Part shown: in pieces, positions 1 to 8,911 of the stretch
Layout of the letters: every line of letters starts with the position of its first letter
Position numbering within the stretch: position 1 is the first letter of the stretch
Source: WTFY01 sp011523795
Lineage (GTDB): Bacteria; Pseudomonadota; Gammaproteobacteria; UBA4575
Length of the DNA: 64,000 bases
Direction of reading: 5' to 3'
NCBI GenBank assembly: GCA_965207475.1
Contig: OZ242278.1
Coordinates: 1,426,001-1,490,000 of the forward strand
Made by a program: the position numbers and the translations under genes
The notes under the pieces: model-generated
Seen by the model: the letters and a program-made list of their open reading frames with translations, nothing else
Told to the model about the DNA's origin: nothing
The model's database searches: none

Positions 1-1
1 C

Positions 2-787
2 AACACCTTGTATGCCTGGCTGGCCGGTCCGCTGATGGCGCACCTGCCGGAGGACAGCTCGATGGTGGCGATCGAGGTGGCCTCGCCCTTCCTCACCCCG
101 TTCAAGCTTGTGTTCCTGCTCAGCATCGTGCTGGCCATCCCGATCATCCTCTACCATGCCTGGGCCTTCGTCGCACCGGGCCTGTACGGCAGCGAAAAGC
201 GGCTGGTGTTCCCGCTCCTCGTGTCCAGTTCGATCCTGTTTTACGTGGGCATGGCCTTCGCGTACTTCATCGTCTTCCCCCTGGTGTTCGGCTTCTTCAC
301 GAGAGTGGCCCCGGAAGGGGTGGCGGTGATGACGGACATCGGGCGCTACCTGGATTTTGTGATCAAGATCTTCATCGCATTCGGGGCTGCGTTCGAGGTA
401 CCGATAGTGACCCTGGTGCTGGTCAGGCTGGGCGTGACCACGCCGAAAAAGCTGGCTTCCAAGCGCCCCTACGTGATCGTGGTGGCCTTCATCGTCGGCA
501 TGCTGCTGACGCCGCCGGACGTGATCTCCCAGGTGTTGCTGGCCATCCCGGTATGGCTGCTGTTCGAGATTGGCCTGCTGCTGTCGCGCCTGTGGGTGCC
601 CAAGCCCCTGGAGGAGGACGAGGATGCACCCGGGGAGAAACCGGCCGGTAAGCCAAGGCGGTCGCGGCGCAAGAAAGCGTCCAGGGTCCCGCTGTCTGCC
701 GAGGAACAGGCGATGGAATTGGGCGAAGGGGAGCCCCTCGAAAAGCCCGAAGAGAACGGGGATGAGCCAGACGGGGGGACACGCTGA
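2..787 (+). CDS. tatC: Sec-independent translocase subunit TatC (5' partial)
   Basis: TatC is the polytopic inner-membrane receptor that binds twin-arginine signal peptides together with TatB. The reading frame is open to the window edge, so the N-terminus is missing. The first visible residues match the first periplasmic region of TatC (PLMAHLPEDSSM, then VASPFLTPFK), followed by successive membrane spans and the conserved FxxAFGxxFE-like segment (IAFGAAFEVP). About 45-50 N-terminal residues should lie upstream. After the last span there is a charged tail of about 60 residues rich in E, K and R, longer than in E. coli TatC. gpmI follows after a 45-nt gap. Family assignment is secure. Confidence 0.95.
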   Translation, partial: NTLYAWLAGPLMAHLPEDSSMVAIEVASPFLTPFKLVFLLSIVLAIPIILYHAWAFVAPGLYGSEKRLVFPLLVSSSILFYVGMAFAYFIVFPLVFGFFTRVAPEGVAVMTDIGRYLDFVIKIFIAFGAAFEVPIVTLVLVRLGVTTPKKLASKRPYVIVVAFIVGMLLTPPDVISQVLLAIPVWLLFEIGLLLSRLWVPKPLEEDEDAPGEKPAGKPRRSRRKKASRVPLSAEEQAMELGEGEPLEKPEENGDEPDGGTR

Positions 788-832
788 TTCAATTGGTGCA
801 TAATCGCGCGCGTAGTAACAACCGGTTTTGCT

Positions 833-2377
833 GTGCCCAAGAAAACAAAAATCCGTAAACGCGTCGCACTCGTCATCCTGGACGGGTTCGGCGTCAATCC
901 CAGCAAGGCCAACAATGCCGTGTTGAGGGCCAACACTCCGCGCTTGGACGAGTACTTCTCACGCTATCCGCACACGGTGCTGGAAGCCTCCGGCGAGGCG
1001 GTAGGTCTGCCCGCGGGACAGATGGGAAACTCGGAAGTCGGGCACATGACAATCGGCTGCGGAGCGGTCATCCGACAGGACCTGATCCGCATTAACGATG
1101 CCATTGCAGACGGCAGCCTGTTCGAGGTCTCGCCCCTGGTGCGTGCCGTCAAGAAAGCCGAGGATGCCGACGGGCACCTGCATCTGATTGGCCTGTTGTC
1201 GGACGGCGGTGTGCACTCGCACATCAACCACATCATCGCGCTGGTGAAGCTGTGCCAGGAGCACGGTGTCCGTCCCCTGGTGCACGTCATCGCCGACGGG
1301 CGCGATGCACCACCGAAGAGCGTGCGAAAATACATCAGGATTCTCAACCCGCACCTGAAACAGGCCGGTGGGGCCATTGCCACCGTGATGGGGCGGTATT
1401 ACGCGATGGACCGTGACCGTCGGTGGGAGCGCACGTTCCTTGCCTGGCAGGCACTCGTGCAACTGGAGGGCCGGCGCGCGGGGACGGCTCAGGATGCCGT
1501 GCGCAACGCCTATGCACGGGGCGAGACGGACGAGTTTATCCTGCCCACTGTGCTGCATGCGGCGCAGCCCATGACTGCCCAGTCCGAGGTGATCTTCTGC
1601 AATTTCCGCAGCGACCGCCCGCTGCAGCTCAGCAAGGCGCTCGTGCAGAAGGAGTTCGATGCCTTTGACCGGGGTCCGGAGTACCGGCCGGTCAGGCTTA
1701 CCAAAATGACCAAGTACAGCAAGAGGTTTCTCGGTCCCGTGGCCTTTCCGCCCCGCAGGCCGGAAACCAACCTGTCTGAAATCATCAGCAAGGCAGGGCT
1801 GCACCAGTTTCATTGTGCAGAGACGGAAAAATACCCTCACGTAACCTACTTCCTGAACGGCGGTTTCGACGGTGCCTACGAGGGGGAGGACCGCAAGATC
1901 GTACCATCCCCCAAGGTGGCGACCTACGACCTGCAGCCGGAGATGAGTGCCGAAGAAGTGGCCGACGAGGTGATCAAGGCCCTGCGCAACAAGGCCTATG
2001 CCCTGATCGTCACCAACTTTGCCAACGCCGACATGGTGGGCCACACGGCCAAGCCAGATGCCGTGATCGCCGCCCTGGAAGCCATGGATTTTCATACCGG
2101 GAGGGTGCTGGATGCTGCAGAGGAGCAGGGCGTATCCGTGGTGCTGACCTCGGACCACGGCAATTGTGACGAGATGATCGATCCGCATACCGGTGAGCCC
2201 CATACGCAGCATACCACCTACCCGGTTCCCTGCCTGGTGATGGACGGCGAGCCTTGGGACCTGGCGAACGGCCGGGGCTTGAGCGACGTGGCTCCCACCA
2301 TCCTGCAACTCATGGGAATCCGCCAGCCCAAGTCGATGACGGGTAACTCGCTTCTGGTGCCGTACAACGGTAGTTAA
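833..2377 (+). CDS. gpmI: 2,3-bisphosphoglycerate-independent phosphoglycerate mutase
   Basis: This cytosolic glycolytic enzyme interconverts 3- and 2-phosphoglycerate using a phosphoserine intermediate and two Mn ions. At 514 residues it has the usual length. The N-terminus VALVILDGFG carries a metal ligand, and the catalytic serine lies at about residue 67 in the motif MGNSEVGH. HVIADGRDAPP and the C-terminal TSDHGNCDEM and HTQHTTYPVP metal motifs are all present. The start is GTG, with no strong Shine-Dalgarno sequence. It converges with the next gene on the minus strand. Confidence 0.97.
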   Translation: MPKKTKIRKRVALVILDGFGVNPSKANNAVLRANTPRLDEYFSRYPHTVLEASGEAVGLPAGQMGNSEVGHMTIGCGAVIRQDLIRINDAIADGSLFEVSPLVRAVKKAEDADGHLHLIGLLSDGGVHSHINHIIALVKLCQEHGVRPLVHVIADGRDAPPKSVRKYIRILNPHLKQAGGAIATVMGRYYAMDRDRRWERTFLAWQALVQLEGRRAGTAQDAVRNAYARGETDEFILPTVLHAAQPMTAQSEVIFCNFRSDRPLQLSKALVQKEFDAFDRGPEYRPVRLTKMTKYSKRFLGPVAFPPRRPETNLSEIISKAGLHQFHCAETEKYPHVTYFLNGGFDGAYEGEDRKIVPSPKVATYDLQPEMSAEEVADEVIKALRNKAYALIVTNFANADMVGHTAKPDAVIAALEAMDFHTGRVLDAAEEQGVSVVLTSDHGNCDEMIDPHTGEPHTQHTTYPVPCLVMDGEPWDLANGRGLSDVAPTILQLMGIRQPKSMTGNSLLVPYNGS

Positions 2378-2435
2378 AGGCTATGATCTGTCTCAGTGCC
2401 GATGTCACACGGGTCTCTCTGAAAACCGCGACAGA

Positions 2436-2978
2436 TCATTTTCGATTCAATACCTGTTCAATGCTTTCAAACCCTGCCTGCCTGAGCAATCTCAAGGCAT
2501 TGGATTTGCTTGCTCCCTCCCTGTCTATCTGGAAATCGATGCCCTGGTAGGCTGCAATGATGTCCTGCGGGAAACCATGTTCCACGGCCCCGGCAACGAT
2601 CAGTGCAAGATACCAGTCGAACGGTTTCAGACCAGGCTTTCTGCTCTGCTCAGGCGCGATGTAGGTTTTCACGGTTAAGGGGGTCTCCGTATCCAGCAGG
2701 GGCACCTTGAAGTCATTCTTCAGGTCGTAGCCCGATTCGATCCGGTTCAGGGTTTCAAGTTCGATTAGCTCCACCTCGTATACGACACCGTACAGGCGAT
2801 GTCCATGAGATGGTACGAGCGTTGCTTTTCCGGACCTGTCCTCCCTGCTTTCCTTGGAGAACTCGATTTCAAGACCATCGATGCATGCCGTTGCGTAATA
2901 CTGTGCCGAGGGGCACCTGTCCGCGAGTCTTCCGGTTAATAGGTTGGACCCATAGGCAAAATACAGAAAGCGGTTCAT
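2436..2978 (-). CDS. gamma-glutamylcyclotransferase-like protein
   Basis: A 180-residue protein beginning MNRFLYFAYGSNLL, the signature YGSN phosphate-like loop of the gamma-glutamylcyclotransferase (GGCT/AIG2) fold. Typical members cyclise gamma-glutamyl dipeptides or amines to 5-oxoproline. A GGCT-like YGVVYEVE strand and LNRIEGY-like segment (LNRIESGYD) follow. The ATG at 2978 is preferred over an in-frame upstream start because homology begins there and an A/G-rich stretch (aaagaaaag) lies just upstream. The C-terminal 60 residues are less conserved. The substrate cannot be inferred. Confidence 0.8.
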   Translation of the reverse strand: MNRFLYFAYGSNLLTGRLADRCPSAQYYATACIDGLEIEFSKESREDRSGKATLVPSHGHRLYGVVYEVELIELETLNRIESGYDLKNDFKVPLLDTETPLTVKTYIAPEQSRKPGLKPFDWYLALIVAGAVEHGFPQDIIAAYQGIDFQIDREGASKSNALRLLRQAGFESIEQVLNRK

Positions 2979-3290
2979 TGACTTTTCTTTGTCCGTTTCC
3001 CACGTCGTGGCAACATCCCGATCCTGTTCATGCAACAGGCAAGCACCGCGAGAGAGAACCCGGTGTTTCGACATGGATTGTACAAGCTAGGGTGGCAGTT
3101 TCTTCCCAGACTTATCGAGACATCGTGCAAAATCACGCTAACAGGATCAGGGAACACTATCCATACCTGTCTGTTTTGCAATCTGGTAAGATGCTGCGTG
3201 AACAGAAACCCGATTCAATATAACAGGGTAATCCCAACAGATGTTCAGCTTGAGACTTCCCGTTCGGCTTCCGGATCCTGGAGCTTTAGA

Positions 3291-4127
3291 ATGAAACACT
3301 ACATCACGTTCGCACTGTGCGTACTTGTTACTGGCTGCATGGGTGGTGGCGGGTCCAGTGACATCCCCATACCTCCACCTGAATATGTTGCGATACAGGA
3401 CTATGAGCGGATCGCCTCGAATGCCAATCTTGTGCTTTCCACGGACAGGATCAACTGGGTACCCGGCCAAACAGAGCCTGAACGTGTTTCCGTGGAATGC
3501 AGGGGCCTGTTCTGTTCAGTAGGCTATACGGCTTTCTTGCGCGCAAACAAGGTCTTCAGGTTACTGCCTGAGGAAACCATAGTACTGCCGGATACCAACG
3601 GCATCAATACGGCAATAGAGCATGTCACCGGCAGCAGGTTCAATGACCTGCATAGCTACGGCGGCTGGATGGAATACAATTTCTTTGCATCGACAGTCGT
3701 ACTTTATAAGCATGATGACGACCCGGACCAGGGGGTCATCCAAACCTATGGCACCATCAACGGGAATGCAACGAATACCAATCCCGAGGTGGAGGCCACC
3801 TGGACAGGCTTTGCAACGGCAAGGGATCACAATATTGCAACCGATATGGAATCCGTGGTGATTGGTGATGCCAGTATTTCCGTGACCATAGGTGCCCGGG
3901 TATTGGCGAACGTGCATTTGACGGGCCTGGCCAATACCACTACCGGACAGGCCTATACCGACATGATTTTTGAAGGCATGACCGTGACTGAAGGCCAGTT
4001 CAACCGTTACCACGCCGACAATAACCGGTTATCGGGTGCGTTCTATGGTCCTGACCACGAGGAAGTGGGCGGGGTATTTGATCACCCCGAAGGGCTGGTC
4101 GGCGCATACGGGGGAGCGAGGCAGTAA
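3291..4127 (+). CDS. TbpB-like surface lipoprotein (paralogue 1)
   Basis: A 278-residue secreted lipoprotein. The ATG at 3291 gives a classic signal peptide (MKHYITFALCVLVTGC) with a lipobox and a Gly/Ser linker, so it is preferred over upstream in-frame starts. The C-terminus reads GAFYGPDHEEVGGVFDHPEG, the hallmark last strands of the TbpB C-lobe-type beta-barrel found in transferrin-binding-protein-like and Slam-dependent surface lipoproteins. It is clearly paralogous along its full length to the minus-strand gene at 26702-27532; both end GAYGGARQ. The ligand is unknown. No Slam translocon gene is in the window. The beta-barrel call is from motifs, the surface location is inference. Confidence 0.75.
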   Translation: MKHYITFALCVLVTGCMGGGGSSDIPIPPPEYVAIQDYERIASNANLVLSTDRINWVPGQTEPERVSVECRGLFCSVGYTAFLRANKVFRLLPEETIVLPDTNGINTAIEHVTGSRFNDLHSYGGWMEYNFFASTVVLYKHDDDPDQGVIQTYGTINGNATNTNPEVEATWTGFATARDHNIATDMESVVIGDASISVTIGARVLANVHLTGLANTTTGQAYTDMIFEGMTVTEGQFNRYHADNNRLSGAFYGPDHEEVGGVFDHPEGLVGAYGGARQ

Positions 4128-4351
4128 GGATGCGGCTTTCTTTCATGAGGTTCTGAGTCCGGGCAGAGGTTCAGACTCAGTGGCAGCCTGTTCCCGTTTG
4201 CTGCCAGACGTGTCTTGTAGCAGAATGTGCTACCCGGGCTACAGAAAAACTTTGCAGGTAACGGACGGGTGGTGTGGCCGGCACGGCTGTCTGAAATCCG
4301 GTCCGTGAATGCACCGGGCCTGCATGAATGCAGCCAAACCAGGAGAATAGA

Positions 4352-4645
4352 ATGGTAGAACAGGATAAGAACGAGGAAGACATGCTGGAGGCTGTCAGGG
4401 AATCTGTTGATTTCAGCATCGTGGCGGATAACATCGTTGGCATTGCCGATTACGTGATCGAAAAGCACGAATACAGGAGTGGCCAGACCCTTTCACCCGA
4501 GATGCGCAGTGCGGTGGTTGAAAAGATCAAGGAGGTATTGTGGCACCAGGCCGAGGGCCTGAAGCTCAAGCGCATGCAGATTCTGCAGGAAATCTTCCAC
4601 GACGCGGAAAAAGCCCTGGACGAGGTGGTCAAAGGCTCGTCCTGA
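4352..4645 (+). CDS. small hypothetical protein
   Basis: A 97-residue acidic, helical-looking protein starting MVEQDKNEEDM and ending DEVVKGSS. An aggag Shine-Dalgarno sequence 6 nt before the ATG at 4352 fixes this start over an in-frame ATG-less upstream extension. It has no signal peptide, no membrane segment and no motif I recognise. It sits alone between the lipoprotein gene and a convergent methyltransferase gene. Confidence 0.6.
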   Translation: MVEQDKNEEDMLEAVRESVDFSIVADNIVGIADYVIEKHEYRSGQTLSPEMRSAVVEKIKEVLWHQAEGLKLKRMQILQEIFHDAEKALDEVVKGSS

Positions 4646-4818
4646 CTGCATGCACCCTGGCTTCGCCCGGGGTCCAGAAGAGACTCATCGCTTCAGCCAG
4701 CCCACACATCCTGCCTAAAAAATCCTGTTCCGGTCAGCAGGTGGCCAAGATCACCCGTGTGACGGCCTTTCCTTATTCCTGGTGACAGTCTGTTGACTGA
4801 CGGGCATCACCGGGTGGT

Positions 4819-5667
4819 TTAATCCACCCGTCGGGCCAGTGCACTGTAGTAGTTGCAGGAGGCAAAGAAGCGATTGTCCTGCATGGCCTTGCGTTGTACA
4901 TCCATCCAGGCATCCACTTCGGCTTGCCGTGCCAGTCCGGCCGGTGCGATCAGCGGTGCATAGGTTTCTGCCAGGCTACGAAAATAACTGGCCTGACCGA
5001 TTTCGGATACCACGTTAGCCAAGGTGTCATGCAGGTCGAGGCCGATGGCAGTCAGCAACCAGGGCAGTTCGCGCATGACAACAGGATTGTTGAAGGCCGC
5101 TCGTGCTAGGGCCCATTCCATCTTGCGCCCCATCTCGGAGTCCGGGTATCCGTAGGTAAGCGAGGCGTAATCGCCGTCGAATACCACCAGCGTACAGCCT
5201 GGGCACAGCACCCTTCTCGCCTCTTCAAGCACGGTGGAGGGATCGCTGACATGGCTGATCACGGTGTGCAGGATCACTGCATCAAAGCAGGCGTCCGCGT
5301 AGGGAAGCGCATGCGCATCGCCGACCTTGAGTGTGAGCCGGTTGGCAACCCCTTCCTCGTCAGCCAGTTGATATGCCACCCTGATGAGTGCCGGGCTGTG
5401 ATCGATGCCCGTGACATGAATGTCAGCGTCGTCCTTGCGGGCCAGGGCACGGGCCACGACACCGGTCCCGCACCCGATTTCAAGCACCTGCGCGTCACTT
5501 TGCAAATCAAGCCTGGATGAATAGTTGTCGAACAGACGGGTGAATACCCGGTCCTTGCCACGGCTCTCCAGTCTTTCCACCAGGCGATCAATCATCCCGG
5601 GTTCGAGGTCGTTGATGAACCGGTGCGGGTCGCGTGCAGAGGTTCTCTTATCTGCGGGGCGGTTCAT
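4819..5667 (-). CDS. SAM-dependent class I methyltransferase
   Basis: A 282-residue protein with a Rossmann-type methyltransferase core: motif I VLEIGCGTGVVARAL at about residues 60-75, the acidic SAM ribose ligand in VTGIDHSPA, motif II GDAHALPYADACFD, and a post-motif II VILHTVISHV segment. This is the UbiE/Methyltransf_11 type. The ATG at 5667 is chosen because homology starts in the following 50 residues; the frame is open upstream, but that extension is low-complexity. The C-terminal 80 residues may bind the acceptor. The substrate is unknown. A short inverted repeat (4811-4830) overlaps the stop codon. Confidence 0.85.
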   Translation of the reverse strand: MNRPADKRTSARDPHRFINDLEPGMIDRLVERLESRGKDRVFTRLFDNYSSRLDLQSDAQVLEIGCGTGVVARALARKDDADIHVTGIDHSPALIRVAYQLADEEGVANRLTLKVGDAHALPYADACFDAVILHTVISHVSDPSTVLEEARRVLCPGCTLVVFDGDYASLTYGYPDSEMGRKMEWALARAAFNNPVVMRELPWLLTAIGLDLHDTLANVVSEIGQASYFRSLAETYAPLIAPAGLARQAEVDAWMDVQRKAMQDNRFFASCNYYSALARRVD

Positions 5668-6163
5668 GGCACTGATGCTCGGCTGGCTGATGCAAGTAAG
5701 GTTTCTGGAATGATTTGGAATTCTAAGACAGCCCGGTCTGTACAGATCCATCTCCATCATACTATAAAGGATGATCAAGCATGCTGATCGCGGCACAGGG
5801 TGACTTTACGGAATCTTACAGGGGGTCAACTACGGGGACAGATCAAGTAACCGGCTCCGGAACGCACGCGAGCACATCGTTGCCCATGTCAAACCTGACT
5901 ACCATGGAGAATGAGGCCGTCGCGTACCCGTAAATACATCGACGAACTCCTGAAAGCGCCAGGTTATGGAAACATGGCATGGCACCTCTTTCCCCCAGTG
6001 CATTATAATGATCGAGTCATCGTCAGGTGAGCCTCCTGTGCCTGAAGCGCCAGTGTGCGAAGCAGCCCGACCAGGTAAAAGCTACCTCTGAAGGGGGGCA
6101 CTGTTATGGACCATTCAACCCGTCGGTGATGTAATTTTTCAGCGATGGTCGGAATATTTCGGA
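5668..6163. other. intergenic stretch, no gene recognised
   Basis: About 500 nt between divergently oriented genes. It includes a segment around 5825 (ctacggggacagatcaagt) resembling leaders found near REP-associated transposase genes, and an isolated 39-codon frame at 5911-6030 with no recognisable homology. I see no intact gene. Confidence 0.4.
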
Positions 6164-8869
6164 ATGCACACAAAGCGGGGTAAAACGTCGGATAGGACCG
6201 CATCTCGATACTTGAGAAATCCTGTCATTTCCGGGACAGGAAGTGCCCGCTCATGGATTGCACCGTGTACAGGTACCGGTTCCCTGCCTGCCCGGGAATG
6301 GAACAACACAGCCACATCGGGACTTTTTGAAAATCCGTCTGCATTGCAACGGCTGAGCACTTCGGCTTCACGCAGGCCTTGCAGGCAATTAAGGCGTCCA
6401 GCCCAGTCTCTATCGCTTGAGAAGATCTGCGTTGCCGGACTGATTCTCTTGGCCGTGACCCTTTCTGCCTGCGGTGGCGGAGGAGGCGGGGGAGGAAGTG
6501 CGCCGGCAAAGGTGCCAGTTGTTCAACCGCCACCTGTCGAAGCCCCACCTTTTGAAACGCCGGAAAATCAGGACCCGGTGATCTCCGGGCCGCCACCCGA
6601 ACCGCAGCCACAGCCGCAGCCACAACCGATGTTGCCATCCGACCTGCTACCCGACCCACCAAACTGTATCCGGACGGACAACATGGGTTGTCTTGAGCCG
6701 GATGAGTATCAAGACGAGGTTGACTTTCATGCAGTGGGCTACCGTGAACACAGGAACTTCAAAAACCAGTGGGGGCTGTCTGCCATCCATGCGGACCGCG
6801 CCTATGCTCACGTTGAACTGATTAAGGGACAGGGCATTGCACCCGGAACGGGTGTGACGGTCGGATTTATCGACAGCGGCATCGACCAGGACCACTTGTT
6901 GCTGGATGGGGCGGCCATCGACGAGGTGTTTCTGTTCGGCAAAACTGACGAAGATGGCAGCCGGTATTCCCACGGAACCTCCGTGGCTGGCGTGGCGGCG
7001 GCACCACGCTTGGATGACTATGTGAATACCGGGCATGGTGTGGCCTGGGGAGCCGACATGGTGATGTTTGCCATTCCACTTTCCAGTTCAAGCCCTGACA
7101 ACTATTCTCCCCTGTCTCTGAACGGGCTGACATCTGCTGAATTCAGATGGTCGACCATAATTGATACGGTACTCGGCTGGCGAGACAGAACACGGGCGGT
7201 CGATTTCCTGAACCTGAGCGTAGGCTTCAATGGGATCATCGACAATTACAGCGAAACGGATCTGAGGGACCGTTTCGGGGATGCCATCGGGGAAATGGCC
7301 CAGGCATCCTCCACCGAAAAAACCATCCTGGTATGGGCCGGGGGCAACGCCCACGGGGACCCGTGCACTGATACCACTGACAACTGCGTGAACGGCAGGA
7401 TCGATGCAGTATCCGTCGAGATAATGCCTGGCCTGGTCGCACGCATCCCTGAGTTGCGGGGCCATACGGTCGCCGTCGTGGCCACCAACGAGGACGGTGA
7501 AATTGCAGGGTTTTCCAACCGTTGCGGAATTGCCGCCGACTGGTGCCTGGCGGCCCCGGGTGAAGACATATTGACCGCTTATTTCGGTCCCAGAGAGGGC
7601 GATGACGGTTTCCGCGGGCTGGCCACCGTTAGCGGAACTTCGTTTGCCGCCCCGATGGTCACCGGCGGGCTGGCGGTGATGAAGCACCTCTTTCGTGACC
7701 AGCTTTCCAACACGGACCTGCTGGCACGCCTTCTTGCCACTGCGGACAGCACCGGCAGGTATTCAAACCGGAGCATCTATGGACAGGGGATGATGGACCT
7801 CGGTGCTGCGACCTCGCCCGTGGGCGTCATGACCGTCAACACGGGAGATACGGTGAATATGCCGGGCAATCCCCTGCAGACGAGTCAGGTCCAGCCTGGG
7901 ACGGCTTTCGGGGACGGGTTTACCCAATCCCTGCTCGGCCACGAATTCGCTGCATTTGATGCGCTGGGTGCGCCTTTCTGGTTTGACATGGGGGATCTTG
8001 CCGTCACCCCACGAGGTCCGACGATGACAGCGCAGCTTCGCGAGTTTCTGGCACCTGTCCCCGTTGCTGAAAGCCCTTCGCCGCTGGATGACGGTTTCAT
8101 CTACGGGGACTGGACGGGCCGAAATGAACTCCTGGGACGTATGAGCCTTGGTCTGCTGGAGATGCCAATGGGTGTCGGGGCCAGTCATTTTGCACTGGCC
8201 GAACATGCCCTGGCCCTGACCTACACCGCTCCGAACGGCATGTCGGCCACCGCGTTCACGACGGAAGGGATATACGGGGAGACGCCGGCTTCCGGTGCGG
8301 AGTTCTCTTGGCGTCCGTCGGGCTCCGGGCTGGGACTGCGTGCTGGCTGGCTGGGTGAGCGGGAAACCCTGCTTGGCAGTGTGTCCGAGGGCGCTTTTGG
8401 CAAACTGGCTGCGGATGCCCTCTTCATCGGGTTCGATGCGGACCTAGATGTTTCAGGGTGGCAGGTCGGTGCCCATGCAGAGCTTGGCATGGTGCGTCCT
8501 GGAACAGACAGCGGACTCATCACTGGAATTTCTCAGTTGGCCACCAGTGCGTTTGCCCTGCATGCAAACAGGGTACTGGCCGATACCGGTACATTGCACA
8601 TTTCGTTGTCACAGCCCCTTCGGGTAGAGCGTGGCCGAGCATCGCTCAACGTGCCCAGGGGGCGTACTAGGGCAGGTGGAATTCTCCGCACTGCGATAAA
8701 GGCCGACCTGGCGCCCAGTGGCCGGCAAATCGATTTTTCCGCACAATGGCAGCAACCCCTGGCCCTGGGTGAACTGCGCCTGGGGACCGTCTGGACTCAC
8801 GAGCCGAACCACCACGCAAACGTTGACCCGGAATGGACCTTCCTTTCAGGCTGGCTGTACGCGTTCTGA
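6164..8869 (+). CDS. S8 subtilisin-family lipoprotein protease with C-terminal barrel-like domain
   Basis: A secreted serine peptidase. A hydrophobic segment with lipobox (LLAVTLSAC) lies at about residues 85-105 and is followed by a poly-Gly and then a Pro/Gln linker. The catalytic triad is visible as D237 (VGFIDSGID), H270 (SHGTSVAGV) and S493 (SGTSFAAPMV), with the oxyanion Asn in WAGGN. Residues from about 600 to 901 are rich in alternating beta-strand patterns and end in WLYAF, consistent with an autotransporter-type outer-membrane domain. The roughly 85 residues before the signal peptide are atypical, so the real start is probably downstream; TTG at 6344 would give a more ordinary leader. 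The target substrate is unknown. Confidence 0.85.
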   Translation: MHTKRGKTSDRTASRYLRNPVISGTGSARSWIAPCTGTGSLPAREWNNTATSGLFENPSALQRLSTSASRRPCRQLRRPAQSLSLEKICVAGLILLAVTLSACGGGGGGGGSAPAKVPVVQPPPVEAPPFETPENQDPVISGPPPEPQPQPQPQPMLPSDLLPDPPNCIRTDNMGCLEPDEYQDEVDFHAVGYREHRNFKNQWGLSAIHADRAYAHVELIKGQGIAPGTGVTVGFIDSGIDQDHLLLDGAAIDEVFLFGKTDEDGSRYSHGTSVAGVAAAPRLDDYVNTGHGVAWGADMVMFAIPLSSSSPDNYSPLSLNGLTSAEFRWSTIIDTVLGWRDRTRAVDFLNLSVGFNGIIDNYSETDLRDRFGDAIGEMAQASSTEKTILVWAGGNAHGDPCTDTTDNCVNGRIDAVSVEIMPGLVARIPELRGHTVAVVATNEDGEIAGFSNRCGIAADWCLAAPGEDILTAYFGPREGDDGFRGLATVSGTSFAAPMVTGGLAVMKHLFRDQLSNTDLLARLLATADSTGRYSNRSIYGQGMMDLGAATSPVGVMTVNTGDTVNMPGNPLQTSQVQPGTAFGDGFTQSLLGHEFAAFDALGAPFWFDMGDLAVTPRGPTMTAQLREFLAPVPVAESPSPLDDGFIYGDWTGRNELLGRMSLGLLEMPMGVGASHFALAEHALALTYTAPNGMSATAFTTEGIYGETPASGAEFSWRPSGSGLGLRAGWLGERETLLGSVSEGAFGKLAADALFIGFDADLDVSGWQVGAHAELGMVRPGTDSGLITGISQLATSAFALHANRVLADTGTLHISLSQPLRVERGRASLNVPRGRTRAGGILRTAIKADLAPSGRQIDFSAQWQQPLALGELRLGTVWTHEPNHHANVDPEWTFLSGWLYAF

Positions 8870-8911
8870 ACACGACAGGGACTCACCCGCTTTTGGCCGG
8901 GTGCGCCGGGT

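Noticed and set aside
2383..2439. 10-bp inverted repeat atgatctgtc/gacagatcat between convergent gpmI and the cyclotransferase-like gene as a terminator
   Set aside because: The loop is about 37 nt and the right arm overlaps coding sequence; no T run follows. Possibly chance.
5911..6030. 39-codon frame starting MRPSRTRKYIDELLK
   Set aside because: No recognisable family, no clear ribosome-binding site, isolated; not enough to call a gene.
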